A stretch of DNA of 64,000 nucleotides, taken from positions 62,001-126,000 of the IMG/VR virus record IMGVR_UViG_3300042308_001511; one strand, written 5' to 3'. The notes below the pieces were generated by a model. It searched no databases. It had not been told where the DNA came from and saw only the letters and a program-made list of their open reading frames with translations. This document shows, in pieces, positions 40,913-49,324 of this stretch. The position numbers were made by a program, and so were the translations under genes. Source of the DNA: a virus. How positions within the stretch are numbered: position 1 is the first letter of the stretch; every line of letters starts with the position of its first letter.

Positions 40913-41896
40913 TTAGAAATCTGAGAAGAAGTCGTCTTCTTCTGTTGTTGCAGAAGCTACACTTTGGTTTGAAGTGAAGTTTTCGTCGAACTCGAAGTCT
41001 TCAGTTGAAGGCTTGGCCGTGTTCGTCTTATTCGCGTTGAATGATCCCGAAGATTTTCCTAACAAAAAGTTAGTAATTTCATTAATCTTACCTTGTTGCT
41101 CATCATTGAGTTTCTTAGGTGCGAAATCTTCAATATCGTGTTCTCTATCAAGAAGGAAGTCTTTAACTTTTCCTTGTGCTTCTGGATTTACAACCAATTT
41201 TCCACCATCGTTAGTTGTAGTAGGTACGTTTTTGAAAGCGTTTTTATCTTTGAAATAGATAGGAAGTGAACTCTTTTCTGGTTTGAACATACTTTGTTTG
41301 TAATCAGGGTATTTTTCGTCACCTTGTCCAGTTTCTTTCACAACAAGTACAAAGTCTTTACCTTCTGCTAAATCGAAAACGTTACATGATGTTCCAGAAA
41401 TCTCACCTGATTTTTCTACTCCGATTTTGTCTTTGATAGTCTTACCGTATTGGAAAATCATAATTTTACCAACTAATTCTGGTTGTTGCTCGTCTTCTAA
41501 TACTAATACATAAGAGTAGTATTTACGTGAGAAGTTTAATTGTTTTGATTTTTCAATCAACATAGCATTTTTAGAGTTCTGCATGTTGTAGTAAAGATCT
41601 GTAAGTGGACATTTCTCTCCGAAATTTTTAGGTGAGTCGAACCATCCGCTTAACTCTTTCATATTTTTGATGTTAACATAGTGTGTAATTTTCTCTACAG
41701 TCACCTGTCCAACTTTTCCTTCTTTGGATAAGTTTGGTAAAAACCTAACCACTGATCTCCATCCTTTTTTCTTGTCTTTTACTTTTGAAAGATCTACTCT
41801 GTAGATACCATCATTGTTAGTTACCGTTTTTTGCTCGTTAAGGAAGTCCATTTTGCTGTCTAAACCTCCGTTAAACAAATCATCAAATTCTGCCAT
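40913..41896 (-). CDS. 32: gp32-like single-stranded DNA-binding protein
   Basis: 327 residues. Core features of T4 gp32: R-S-V-V-R-F-L-P-N near 47-55, Y-V-N-I-K-N, and the F-D-S-P-K-N-F-G-E-K-C-P-L-T-D-L-Y segment followed by Y-Y-S-Y-V-L-V-L-E-D and G-K-I-M-I-F-Q-Y-G. T4 gp32 has a zinc module (His-Cys-Cys-Cys); only one cysteine is left here, so the zinc site is lost. The C-terminus is an acidic tail ending D-D-F-F-S-D-F, which in SSBs recruits replication partners. It covers ssDNA for replication and UvsX-driven recombination. Confidence 0.85.
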   Translation of the reverse strand: MAEFDDLFNGGLDSKMDFLNEQKTVTNNDGIYRVDLSKVKDKKKGWRSVVRFLPNLSKEGKVGQVTVEKITHYVNIKNMKELSGWFDSPKNFGEKCPLTDLYYNMQNSKNAMLIEKSKQLNFSRKYYSYVLVLEDEQQPELVGKIMIFQYGKTIKDKIGVEKSGEISGTSCNVFDLAEGKDFVLVVKETGQGDEKYPDYKQSMFKPEKSSLPIYFKDKNAFKNVPTTTNDGGKLVVNPEAQGKVKDFLLDREHDIEDFAPKKLNDEQQGKINEITNFLLGKSSGSFNANKTNTAKPSTEDFEFDENFTSNQSVASATTEEDDFFSDF

Positions 41897-41922
41897 TTTG
41901 CTTTTTATTTTTTTAGTTATTC

Positions 41923-41936
41923 AGGCACCATTGCCT
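41923..41936 (-). promoter_or_regulatory. hairpin in the gp32 leader, possible autoregulatory site
   Basis: AGGCA and TGCCT pair around a four-base loop, about 27 bases before the gp32-like ATG. T4 gp32 represses its own translation through a leader structure, so this is a candidate operator; only a 5-bp stem is seen. Confidence 0.3.
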
Positions 41937-41978
41937 AATGATTATTATATTAGTTTTACTACTAAAAGTTTAGTTTGA

Positions 41979-42230
41979 TTATGTTTTTTTGATAAAAAAT
42001 GATACAATAACAACTATTGAACCCAAAATTGTCCAGATGATATCAAGCCAATCGAATCCCGAACCGTAAAATAGGTCCCAAACCTCCTTAAGTATTGCAA
42101 TTGCAGTACATAATAGGAAAGATGAAAGTGGTGAAACACCAAAAATCAAAGATGTGAGTGTAATCAAAGAACCGTAAATAAAGTGGTTTGCTTTATCTTT
42201 TTCTACCTCGAATTTTTCGAAACTAAACAT
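41979..42230 (-). CDS. small membrane protein (YfiM-like/holin candidate)
   Basis: 83 residues. D-K-A-N-H-F-I-Y-G-S-L-I then two hydrophobic stretches (about 18-47 and 62-80) with K-E-V-W-D and G-F-D-W-L-D-I-I-W-T between them. The D-K-x-x-H-F-x-x-G and K-E-x-x-D residues recur in YfiM-like small membrane proteins. Three helices or a hairpin. Holin activity is possible by size, but it is 5 kb from the amidase. Confidence 0.55.
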   Translation of the reverse strand: MFSFEKFEVEKDKANHFIYGSLITLTSLIFGVSPLSSFLLCTAIAILKEVWDLFYGSGFDWLDIIWTILGSIVVIVSFFIKKT

Positions 42231-42259
42231 ATAGTTTATATCGAATGTGTTTGGTAAGT

Positions 42260-42553
42260 TTATTTGTTTTGTTTATTATCTTCTCCTTTGAATGGACCTA
42301 ACATACCTTTCAGATTCCAAGATGATACGAATTTTTTGTTATGTTTCTCATAATCTTCATATGATTCGATGCCTGTATCGATTGGGTTTTGAATATATTG
42401 TATGTTAGCACCCTGCTTATTCATATCAGAAATTCTATTTCCAATATCGGTTTTTGCCGATTGTTTCATAACCCTTTTTAGTTTTTCTACTGAATTTTGA
42501 CGTGGTAGTGCCTCGTTCAACATATCAAACTCTTCAAATTTTAATATTCTCAT
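42260..42553 (-). CDS. small protein with CTS-like leader (LNE-A site)
   Basis: 97 residues. The start M-R-I-L-K-F-E-E-F-D-M-L-N-E-A-L-P is one of the best leader matches, with L-N-E before alanine. After cleavage a basic, helical ~80-residue protein would remain (K-L-K-R-V-M-K-Q-S-A-K). AATATATAGG precedes the start. Function unknown; a candidate internal head protein. Confidence 0.68.
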   Translation of the reverse strand: MRILKFEEFDMLNEALPRQNSVEKLKRVMKQSAKTDIGNRISDMNKQGANIQYIQNPIDTGIESYEDYEKHNKKFVSSWNLKGMLGPFKGEDNKQNK

Positions 42554-42612
42554 AACCTATATATTAACTTAATCTTATATAAAACCATTACGTTATATAG
42601 AATATAACAGTC

Positions 42613-44565
42613 ATGAGAATTGTATACATAACACCACACCTTTCCACAGGAGGAATGCCAGAATACCTTAGGAGAAAAGTTGAACTACTAAAAGATGACC
42701 ATGATGTGTGGGTGGTCGAGAAAAGTTTTGAACCTGCGTATAGATCGATAAGAGATAAAATAGAGTCTCTTATTGGTGAAAGACTTGTATCTCTAAATGG
42801 TAATAACGAAATTTTACTAAAACTAATTTCCGAGGTAAACCCAGATGTTATACACTTTGAGGAGTTATCCGATTATCACTTTGAACCGGCACTTCTTGAC
42901 CTTATATACACACCTGATCGTGAATATTTAATATTTGATACACTACACGATTCTTCGATAGATTATACCGAGAAAAGGTACATACCTGACAAAATGTTAG
43001 TTGTTAGTCCTTGGCAGGTTAAGAACTTCTTACCGCTCGGTATACCGGTTGAGATGTTAGAACATGAAATTTTAGCAGGTGAAAGAAATCGTGGTTTACT
43101 TTCTGAACTAGGTTTAGATCCTTCCCGTAAGCATATACTTCAGGTTGGTTTATTCTCACGTAGAAAGAATCAATCTGAGACAATAGAATTAGCCAAACTT
43201 ATGCCTGGTGTAGATTTTCACTTTGTTGGAAATCAAACAGACAATTACAGACAATATTGGGAACCTTTGTTGAATAATCTTCCATCTAATTGTAAGATAT
43301 GGGGTGAGAGATCGGATGCTGAAAAATTCTACTCTTGTATGGATTGTGTAATATTTCCATCGAGAGGTGAGTATGGTGACCGGGAGACTAACCCTTTAGT
43401 AATAAGGGAAGCAATGGCTTGGAATGTTCCACTTTTCTTACGTGATAGAGACTTCTATATGGGTATGTATTCGGAGTCTTCAATGGTTAGATTTATGCAC
43501 GAAGAAGTAGAAAAAAATGTGATAGAACTCACAGATTTTATAAAATTAGAAAATAAAGAAATTATGAAAACAGAAAACTTAACAGATGAATTCTTCAAAA
43601 GAAAACTTTTTGAAATATCATTTTCATCGGAAACTAACCAAATAGACTTCAAATATTTAGAACAACCGACACTGGAATGTATGGTTTGTATAAGAGACAT
43701 CGATACAGAGGTGCCAATTTATTCTTTTGATTCTAAATTTGAATCTGGTTCTACCGTTTGGTGTGTTCCTATACCAAAACCATACTACGACTTCCAGGAC
43801 AATCCTAACTTTGGTGGTTTTCTATATGACTTCTACATCGATGGTGAGAGAAAGTATGTTCAGACAACTAGAATAAAACCGGCGTCGATAATCAAAGAAA
43901 AATTCAGAGTCGAATCGTTTGAACCAATATTCGTTAACTACGAACAGTTCTTCACCGACAAAATTTATGACAATTTCCTATTAGGTGGAGAGATAGGAAC
44001 AGTATTAGACATCGGTGCTAACATAGGTCTATTCACAGAACTTGCTATTCGTAAAGGTGCATCTGAGGTTGTTTCAGTAGAGATAAACGAAAATGCAATT
44101 GGTATATTCGAAGATATTCACTCGGGTAGAGAAAATGTAAGACTAGTTAAGAAGGCAGTATACGACAAAACTGGTGAAATGGAAATACACACAGATCCTA
44201 ACAACTCATTAGTGGGTTCGGTTTTTCACGATCACACTGCTGGTTTATCAGAGACAGTTATTGTTCCATCAATAAGTATCGATGATCTTATGGCTGAGTA
44301 TAATTTGGAAGATATTGGTCTTGTTAAGATAGATGTAGAAGGATCAGAATATGCCATATTTGATGGTATGTCTGACGAAACACTTGACAAACTGAATAAT
44401 ATAATACTTGAATTCCACGATAACTTTGGAGGTAGACTTAGAGACTCAATAACAAAAAGATTAGATGGTAAATTTGATTACAAAATATACCAGGACGATT
44501 GTAAAAATCCTGCAAGTGAGTGGGAAGAAAGAGGTACAATATTCGCTAAAAAACATATTAAATAA
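42613..44565 (+). CDS. fusion of GT4-like glycosyltransferase and FkbM methyltransferase
   Basis: 650 residues. Residues 1-300 are a GT4-like GT-B enzyme: T-P-H-L-S-T-G-G-M-P-E-Y near the N-terminus, L-Q-V-G-L-F-S-R-R-K-N-Q-S at about 176-188 and a downstream N-P-L-V-I-R-E-A-M-A-W nucleotide-sugar motif. A linker follows, then at about 440-650 an FkbM-type methyltransferase: D-I-G-A-N-I-G at about 466-472, E-I-N-E as the SAM ribose-binding acid, and V-K-I-D-V-E-G-S-E at about 571-579. It may add a sugar and then O-methylate it. Confidence 0.8.
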   Translation: MRIVYITPHLSTGGMPEYLRRKVELLKDDHDVWVVEKSFEPAYRSIRDKIESLIGERLVSLNGNNEILLKLISEVNPDVIHFEELSDYHFEPALLDLIYTPDREYLIFDTLHDSSIDYTEKRYIPDKMLVVSPWQVKNFLPLGIPVEMLEHEILAGERNRGLLSELGLDPSRKHILQVGLFSRRKNQSETIELAKLMPGVDFHFVGNQTDNYRQYWEPLLNNLPSNCKIWGERSDAEKFYSCMDCVIFPSRGEYGDRETNPLVIREAMAWNVPLFLRDRDFYMGMYSESSMVRFMHEEVEKNVIELTDFIKLENKEIMKTENLTDEFFKRKLFEISFSSETNQIDFKYLEQPTLECMVCIRDIDTEVPIYSFDSKFESGSTVWCVPIPKPYYDFQDNPNFGGFLYDFYIDGERKYVQTTRIKPASIIKEKFRVESFEPIFVNYEQFFTDKIYDNFLLGGEIGTVLDIGANIGLFTELAIRKGASEVVSVEINENAIGIFEDIHSGRENVRLVKKAVYDKTGEMEIHTDPNNSLVGSVFHDHTAGLSETVIVPSISIDDLMAEYNLEDIGLVKIDVEGSEYAIFDGMSDETLDKLNNIILEFHDNFGGRLRDSITKRLDGKFDYKIYQDDCKNPASEWEERGTIFAKKHIK

Positions 44566-44577
44566 TTCGAAAAGGTA

Positions 44578-45252
44578 ATGATTGTAGGTAATGGACTTAT
44601 TGCAAAATCTTTCTCTATTTTTAGAGAGGATAGTAATATTATTATTTTCGCATCTGGTGTTTCTAGCTCTTTGTGTGATGACCCTTTTGAATTCAAAAGG
44701 GAGATAGATATGTTATGTGGATTGAACCAAAATTGTAGGATTATTTACTTTAGTACTGCTTCTTTGTCGGATGGTAGTTTTGAAAGTCCTTATATACGAC
44801 ATAAAATTGAAATGGAACGTATTTTAATGGATAGATTCAAAAATTATTTGATACTTAGATTACCCACGGTTGTCGGTAGTGGTGGAAATTCAACAAACCT
44901 TTTCAATCATTTTATAAATTGTATATCAAATGATTTGTGTATAAAGGTTAATGTGAATCAATATAGATCATTAATCGATGCAGATGACCTTTATACATTA
45001 ACAAAAGGTATTATACTTTCTGATTTCTTAGGTATTGTTGATATATCATTGGATAACCAGTCTACTGTTGGTGAAATTGTTGCTGATATAGAGAGTGTTT
45101 TAGGAATAAATTTCAGAAAAGAGCTTATAAATTCTCATCAAAACCACCCGATATCCAATCAACTATTAAAGGATTTGATACGTGAAGACTTCTATAAAAT
45201 AGACAGACCGGACTATAATATAAGGTTGATAAAAAAATATCAAAATAAATGA
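44578..45252 (+). CDS. extended SDR sugar-nucleotide epimerase/reductase-like protein
   Basis: 224 residues, shorter than the usual 300. G-N-G-L-I-A-K-S (4-11) replaces the canonical G-x-x-G-x-x-G. Y-F-S-T-A-S-L-S-D then Y-I-R-H-K gives the Ser/Tyr-x-x-x-Lys catalytic set, and L-R-L-P-T-V-V-G-S-G-G-N is the substrate loop. It could change a nucleotide sugar for the neighbouring transferases. Short N-terminus and altered glycine motif make cofactor choice uncertain. Confidence 0.68.
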   Translation: MIVGNGLIAKSFSIFREDSNIIIFASGVSSSLCDDPFEFKREIDMLCGLNQNCRIIYFSTASLSDGSFESPYIRHKIEMERILMDRFKNYLILRLPTVVGSGGNSTNLFNHFINCISNDLCIKVNVNQYRSLIDADDLYTLTKGIILSDFLGIVDISLDNQSTVGEIVADIESVLGINFRKELINSHQNHPISNQLLKDLIREDFYKIDRPDYNIRLIKKYQNK

Positions 45253-45956
45253 AACTCAGTGTTATAATACCGTGTTACAACTTCGAATCATATCTTGATA
45301 AGTGTATACAGAGTGTTCTCGAACAGGAAACAAATTTCTATTACGAAATAATAGTTGGTGATGACTGTTCTTCGGATTCATCAGCAACAATACTTTCGAA
45401 TTATATCGGTCGTATATCATACTATGTGAATCAAAATAACTTTGGTTATGGTGAAAATACGGTAAAGTTAATAAGTCTATGTAGAGGCGAATACATAACT
45501 TATCTCGATGGAGATGATTTCCTTACAGATAATCAAAAGTTCCAAAAACAGATTGACTTTTTAGACGCAAATCCAGAATATGTAATGCATAGTACTGGTT
45601 GTTTCTATGCAACACCAGAGGGAGAATTTTCTGGAACTATAATAACACCTGTGATTGAGGAGCCAACAACAGAAGAACTTTTATCGACTAATTACGTAGG
45701 ATTTGGAAGAACTTTCCGAAATATTAAAAATATTTCGTTTGAGTGGATGAAGGATATTAAGTTTCATGATTGGGCCATTAATTTCGAACTATCTTTGTTA
45801 GGAAAGATAAGGTGTGAGAATTTTGTATCTGGTGGATATAGGATATCCGGTAATGGCATAATAACTAGTCTCGATGATGGTGATATCTATAATCATAATC
45901 AAATTTGTATGGAAAAACTAGCTTACAGACTAAACGATTTTAAAAATAAGAATTGA
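45249..45956 (+). CDS. GT2 family glycosyltransferase
   Basis: 235 residues. Classic GT2: S-V-I-I-P-C-Y-N at 4-11, V-G-D-D-C-S-S-D-S-S at about 36-45 and Y-L-D-G-D-D-F at about 83-89. The catalytic C-terminal region holds H-D-W-A-I-N-F-E. Four-base overlap with the SDR gene. No membrane anchor. Confidence 0.85.
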   Translation: MKLSVIIPCYNFESYLDKCIQSVLEQETNFYYEIIVGDDCSSDSSATILSNYIGRISYYVNQNNFGYGENTVKLISLCRGEYITYLDGDDFLTDNQKFQKQIDFLDANPEYVMHSTGCFYATPEGEFSGTIITPVIEEPTTEELLSTNYVGFGRTFRNIKNISFEWMKDIKFHDWAINFELSLLGKIRCENFVSGGYRISGNGIITSLDDGDIYNHNQICMEKLAYRLNDFKNKN

Positions 45957-45960
45957 TAAT

Positions 45961-48276
45961 ATGAATGTTCAAAAGATAATACAAGTAACTCCGGGTGTAA
46001 TGCAAATACCACCAACAGGATGGGGTGCGGTAGAAAAAATTATATGGGAGTATACTAAATCTCTTCGTTCGGTTGGATATGACGTGGAAATACTTTATAC
46101 AGATGATGTTTCTAATAGTGATAATCAAATTGTACATGTTCATATGGCAAATCTTGCGAATATTCTAAATGAAAGAGGAATTGAATATGTTTTTTCACTA
46201 CACGACCACCACGTAGAACATTTTGGTAAAGACTCTCAATGTTATAAAGATAACTATGATGCTATCAAAAATTCGAAAATTACATTCGTTCACTCACCAC
46301 ATCTTATTGAGTATTTCGATAATATGTCTAACATAGTTTATTTACAACATGGTGTGAACAACGAAGACTACATATTTTTAGATCGTTCGGAGATGGTTCG
46401 TAGGTCTCCTGGTATTGTTATGATGGCTAATAACGGACTCGGTGGTGATTCACTTTATGATAGGAAAGGATTTTTGATTGGAATTGATGCTGCCAATAGG
46501 TTACAACTTCCTATTACTATAATATGTCCAAGTAGTAACCGTGAATTCTTTGAATATCACAAAGTATCTTATGATAAACTTCAGATTATTTACGATTTGA
46601 ATTACGAAGATTCAATTAAAGAGCTTTCTAAACATACATTATTCTTAAATCCTTCGATTATAGAAGCAGGTCATCCTAACCTAACGGTTGTTGAGTCTTT
46701 ATCGTGTGGAATACCTGTTGTTGGTACATCTTATGTAGATGTCCCGGGACTTATTAGATGTAGTAGAGATTTAGAGGATGTAGTTTTGAAAATTGATGAG
46801 TGTCTATTTAAATATGATGGTTTGGTTGAATCTATAAAACAAACTAGAGAATCTTTGTCGTGGAATATTGTTGTCACTAAAATGTTACAATATTATAAAC
46901 GTGTTTATGAAATTTCGGAAAAATCACAATTAGAATGGCAATACAAAAACACAAAAATACTTAGACTACCTAAACAGGAAAAATCAGGAATTCAGGTTGA
47001 TTTCAAAAACGGAAGAACATTTGTTAAAACATCACTACACTCTCAGGGACTCAGTGCAGTTTTCCGTGACAACAAAACCAACTCTATAATATTTGAAACT
47101 ACCATAGGTAAAACTCCGGGTAATTGGGCGTATATGTATACACCGGTTGACCGATTTGTGGATTGGGAGGTTTCTGTTAACTTTGGAACAATTCCTTTAC
47201 ACGTAGAGCGTATGGATCTAAAAAGAAAGAAGGTTCTTGTCACTGGAAATCCTGACATATCATCTTTAGTTGAATTCAGTCTAAAAACTGGTGCATTTTT
47301 GACTCTAAGAGATTTTAAAAACGGATACTTCTGTTACGACCCTGATGCTAATTCGGATGATTTCTATACTGTATTTAATGAACAACAGATTAAAGACTAC
47401 TTCACAATTTGTCCTAGAGTAGTGGATAAGTTACTTCTAAAATCAGGATCTGCGGCACTGGGTGATACAATAGCATTTATACCATATGCACAGAAGTGGG
47501 CAGCCAGTAAAGGTATTGTTGCCGATGTAGATTGTGCTTGGTCTGATATATTTAAATCTACAGAGTATCCAAACCTTTGTTTCGTTGGAAGGGATGTTTC
47601 GATAGAGAACTATTCAAATATTTGGAGATTTGAATATCTATTTGATCGTCCATTACAGAAAGGATACTCGGATCAGTTCGGTTTAGAATATAAAGAGATT
47701 CCTGCAATGATAAGGAAATCAGGTAAAGATAATCCTGTTAATGAAAGATATGTTTGTCTGGGTGTTCAGACTACAACACAGTGTAAGTATTGGAATCGTG
47801 TTGGTGGATGGGATAAACTTTGTGAGATGTTGGAGTCTGAAGGTATAAAAGTTGTTTCGTTGGATAAATATGAAGTTTTTGGAATTGATGGTTATTGGAA
47901 TAGTCTTCCTGAAAAATCCGACAAAAAAGTAGGTATGGAATTCTCCGAGGTTATAAGATATATCGAACATTGTGATGCTTTCATAGGTGTTAGTAGTGGA
48001 TTGGGATGGTTAGCATATGGTCTCGATAAACAAGTGGTTATGATATCCGGAACAACTGTAAAAAATAATGAATTTACTATAAACAACCACCGTGTGTCAC
48101 CACCGGATAATGTTTGTAATGGTTGTTTCAACAAACCACACCTTTATAATTTTGATGCAGGAAACTGGTTATGGTGCCCGGTCTATTCCGGAACTGATAA
48201 AAGGTTTGAGTGTACAACTTCTATTTCACCAGAGATGGTATTCGAGGCGGTTATGGCGGCACTTGGTGAGTCTTAA
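45961..48276 (+). CDS. fusion of GT4-like transferase and TibC/BAHT-like O-heptosyltransferase
   Basis: 771 residues. The N-terminal ~330 are a GT4-like enzyme (P-P-T-G-W-G-A-V-E-K near 19-28; N-P-S-I-I-E-A-G-H-P-N-L-T-V-V-E-S-L at about 230-247). The C-terminal ~300 match the BAHT/TibC family that O-heptosylates autotransporters. Seen are Y-V-C-L-G-V-Q-T-T-T-Q-C-K-Y-W, G-V-S-S-G-L-G-W-L and four cysteines at about 719, 722, 739 and 751 in C-N-G-C-F, W-C-P and F-E-C-T-T-S-I-S, which in that family bind iron. It may glycosylate serines in phage fibres or surface proteins. Confidence 0.8.
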   Translation: MNVQKIIQVTPGVMQIPPTGWGAVEKIIWEYTKSLRSVGYDVEILYTDDVSNSDNQIVHVHMANLANILNERGIEYVFSLHDHHVEHFGKDSQCYKDNYDAIKNSKITFVHSPHLIEYFDNMSNIVYLQHGVNNEDYIFLDRSEMVRRSPGIVMMANNGLGGDSLYDRKGFLIGIDAANRLQLPITIICPSSNREFFEYHKVSYDKLQIIYDLNYEDSIKELSKHTLFLNPSIIEAGHPNLTVVESLSCGIPVVGTSYVDVPGLIRCSRDLEDVVLKIDECLFKYDGLVESIKQTRESLSWNIVVTKMLQYYKRVYEISEKSQLEWQYKNTKILRLPKQEKSGIQVDFKNGRTFVKTSLHSQGLSAVFRDNKTNSIIFETTIGKTPGNWAYMYTPVDRFVDWEVSVNFGTIPLHVERMDLKRKKVLVTGNPDISSLVEFSLKTGAFLTLRDFKNGYFCYDPDANSDDFYTVFNEQQIKDYFTICPRVVDKLLLKSGSAALGDTIAFIPYAQKWAASKGIVADVDCAWSDIFKSTEYPNLCFVGRDVSIENYSNIWRFEYLFDRPLQKGYSDQFGLEYKEIPAMIRKSGKDNPVNERYVCLGVQTTTQCKYWNRVGGWDKLCEMLESEGIKVVSLDKYEVFGIDGYWNSLPEKSDKKVGMEFSEVIRYIEHCDAFIGVSSGLGWLAYGLDKQVVMISGTTVKNNEFTINNHRVSPPDNVCNGCFNKPHLYNFDAGNWLWCPVYSGTDKRFECTTSISPEMVFEAVMAALGES

Positions 48277-48668
48277 ATGTTGAATATGTCGATGATTTCA
48301 TCGTCTAATATCTGATTTAGTGCCAGTTCTCTACTTCTCTGTGTGAATGTCTGTATAAAGGTTAGTTCTATGAATTCGAGTATCAGACCTTCTTCACGTG
48401 ACTTTGTGAATATGGCGGTGAACTCATACTCACCCTCTGGTTGACCTTTTGTGTCTAGGTAGATGTCGTACAATTCCTGTTCGATATCGTTGTCGAACCC
48501 ACTCCATAACCAGAACCAGTCTTTCTGATCCGATTTGAACCCCATATCACCATATCCACCCTTTATAACGTCGCCAATACCCTGCACGACGGTGTATGTC
48601 TTATTGGTCTCTATTATGTCGTGCATCAAATCACGGTAGTGTTCTTCACTCTTTGTCAGTTTCTCCAT
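48273..48668 (-). CDS. hypothetical protein
   Basis: 131 residues. Tryptophan-rich middle (D-W-F-W-L-W-S-G-F-D), C-terminal helix R-S-R-E-L-A-L-N-Q-I-L-D-D-E matching the shared R-E-x-A-L-N pattern, then I-I-D-I-F-N-I. No family recognised. Convergent with the glycan cluster, overlapping it by four bases. Confidence 0.6.
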   Translation of the reverse strand: MEKLTKSEEHYRDLMHDIIETNKTYTVVQGIGDVIKGGYGDMGFKSDQKDWFWLWSGFDNDIEQELYDIYLDTKGQPEGEYEFTAIFTKSREEGLILEFIELTFIQTFTQRSRELALNQILDDEIIDIFNI

Positions 48669-48906
48669 CGATTTTATGTATTATAACCTCGGCTTCTGTT
48701 TCAATGACCACTCTAGCACCACAACTCAATATTGGTTTTTGATTACCGGATCCACAATACAACACTCTGCTCGGGCCGAGTATTTCGACCTCGTTGCAGT
48801 ATGTGTTTTTCTTACCCTGTTTCACCGTTATCACTGGTAGATCAGTCCCTTTAGTTTTATTGGAACGTATGTGATGTTGGTTTATGTGTATTCTGGTTTT
48901 CATCAC
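48646..48906 (-). CDS. conserved hypothetical protein (IHINQHHIRSN family)
   Basis: 86 residues. R-I-H-I-N-Q-H-H-I-R-S-N-K near the N-terminus and K-P-I-L-S-C-G-A-R-V-V-I-E-T near the C-terminus belong to a short protein type recurring in phages and bacterial genomes; no function is known to me. Overlaps both neighbours. Confidence 0.62.
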   Translation of the reverse strand: MMKTRIHINQHHIRSNKTKGTDLPVITVKQGKKNTYCNEVEILGPSRVLYCGSGNQKPILSCGARVVIETEAEVIIHKIDGETDKE

Positions 48907-49304
48907 TTCAGTTTTGCAAAGGCAGCACCAACTACCTTTTTATCTGCAGGTAAGTCTGTAAATGCTTTCATCACCATTCCAATGTTATTTACACCATCAG
49001 ATATCAGTTGTCTAACTTTATCTTCAATCTCTTCTACCGACATCTGTTTTGGTAGGTATGTTTCAATTATAGCTAGTTCTGTTGTAGTCTCGTCGGATGG
49101 AAATTTAGAATTCGTTTCATCAAGACTCTTTTTTGTTTTTGTTATAATTTTCAGTACGTCTTCATCAGACATATTTTCAATACCTGTATTTTTTTCAATA
49201 GTTTGTATCTCTCCTTTGATAACAGATAAGAGATTTTTACTCACGCTGTCTTTTGCTTTGAATGCAGTCATATAGTCTGCATTGATTCTTTCTTTTAGTG
49301 TCAT
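48903..49304 (-). CDS. GatB/YqeY-domain protein
   Basis: 133 residues. Helical YqeY fold: L-K-E-R-I-N-A-D-Y-M-T-A-F-K-A-K-D near the start, I-I-E-T-Y-L-P-K-Q-M-S at about 79-89 and G-M-V-M-K-A-F in the C-terminal half. In cells this domain is the tRNA-binding tail of the GatB amidotransferase subunit or a free protein; a phage copy may bind tRNA. It stands alone next to the RnlA-type tRNA ligase gene, which fits a tRNA-related role. Confidence 0.85.
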   Translation of the reverse strand: MTLKERINADYMTAFKAKDSVSKNLLSVIKGEIQTIEKNTGIENMSDEDVLKIITKTKKSLDETNSKFPSDETTTELAIIETYLPKQMSVEEIEDKVRQLISDGVNNIGMVMKAFTDLPADKKVVGAAFAKLK

Positions 49305-49324
49305 TTTTTATTATTTTTTTGTTA

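Noticed and set aside
41946-41953. Plus-strand TATATTAG in the spacer upstream of the gp32-like gene
   Set aside because: No plus-strand gene follows; the next gene is on the minus strand, so it is probably chance in an AT-rich spacer.
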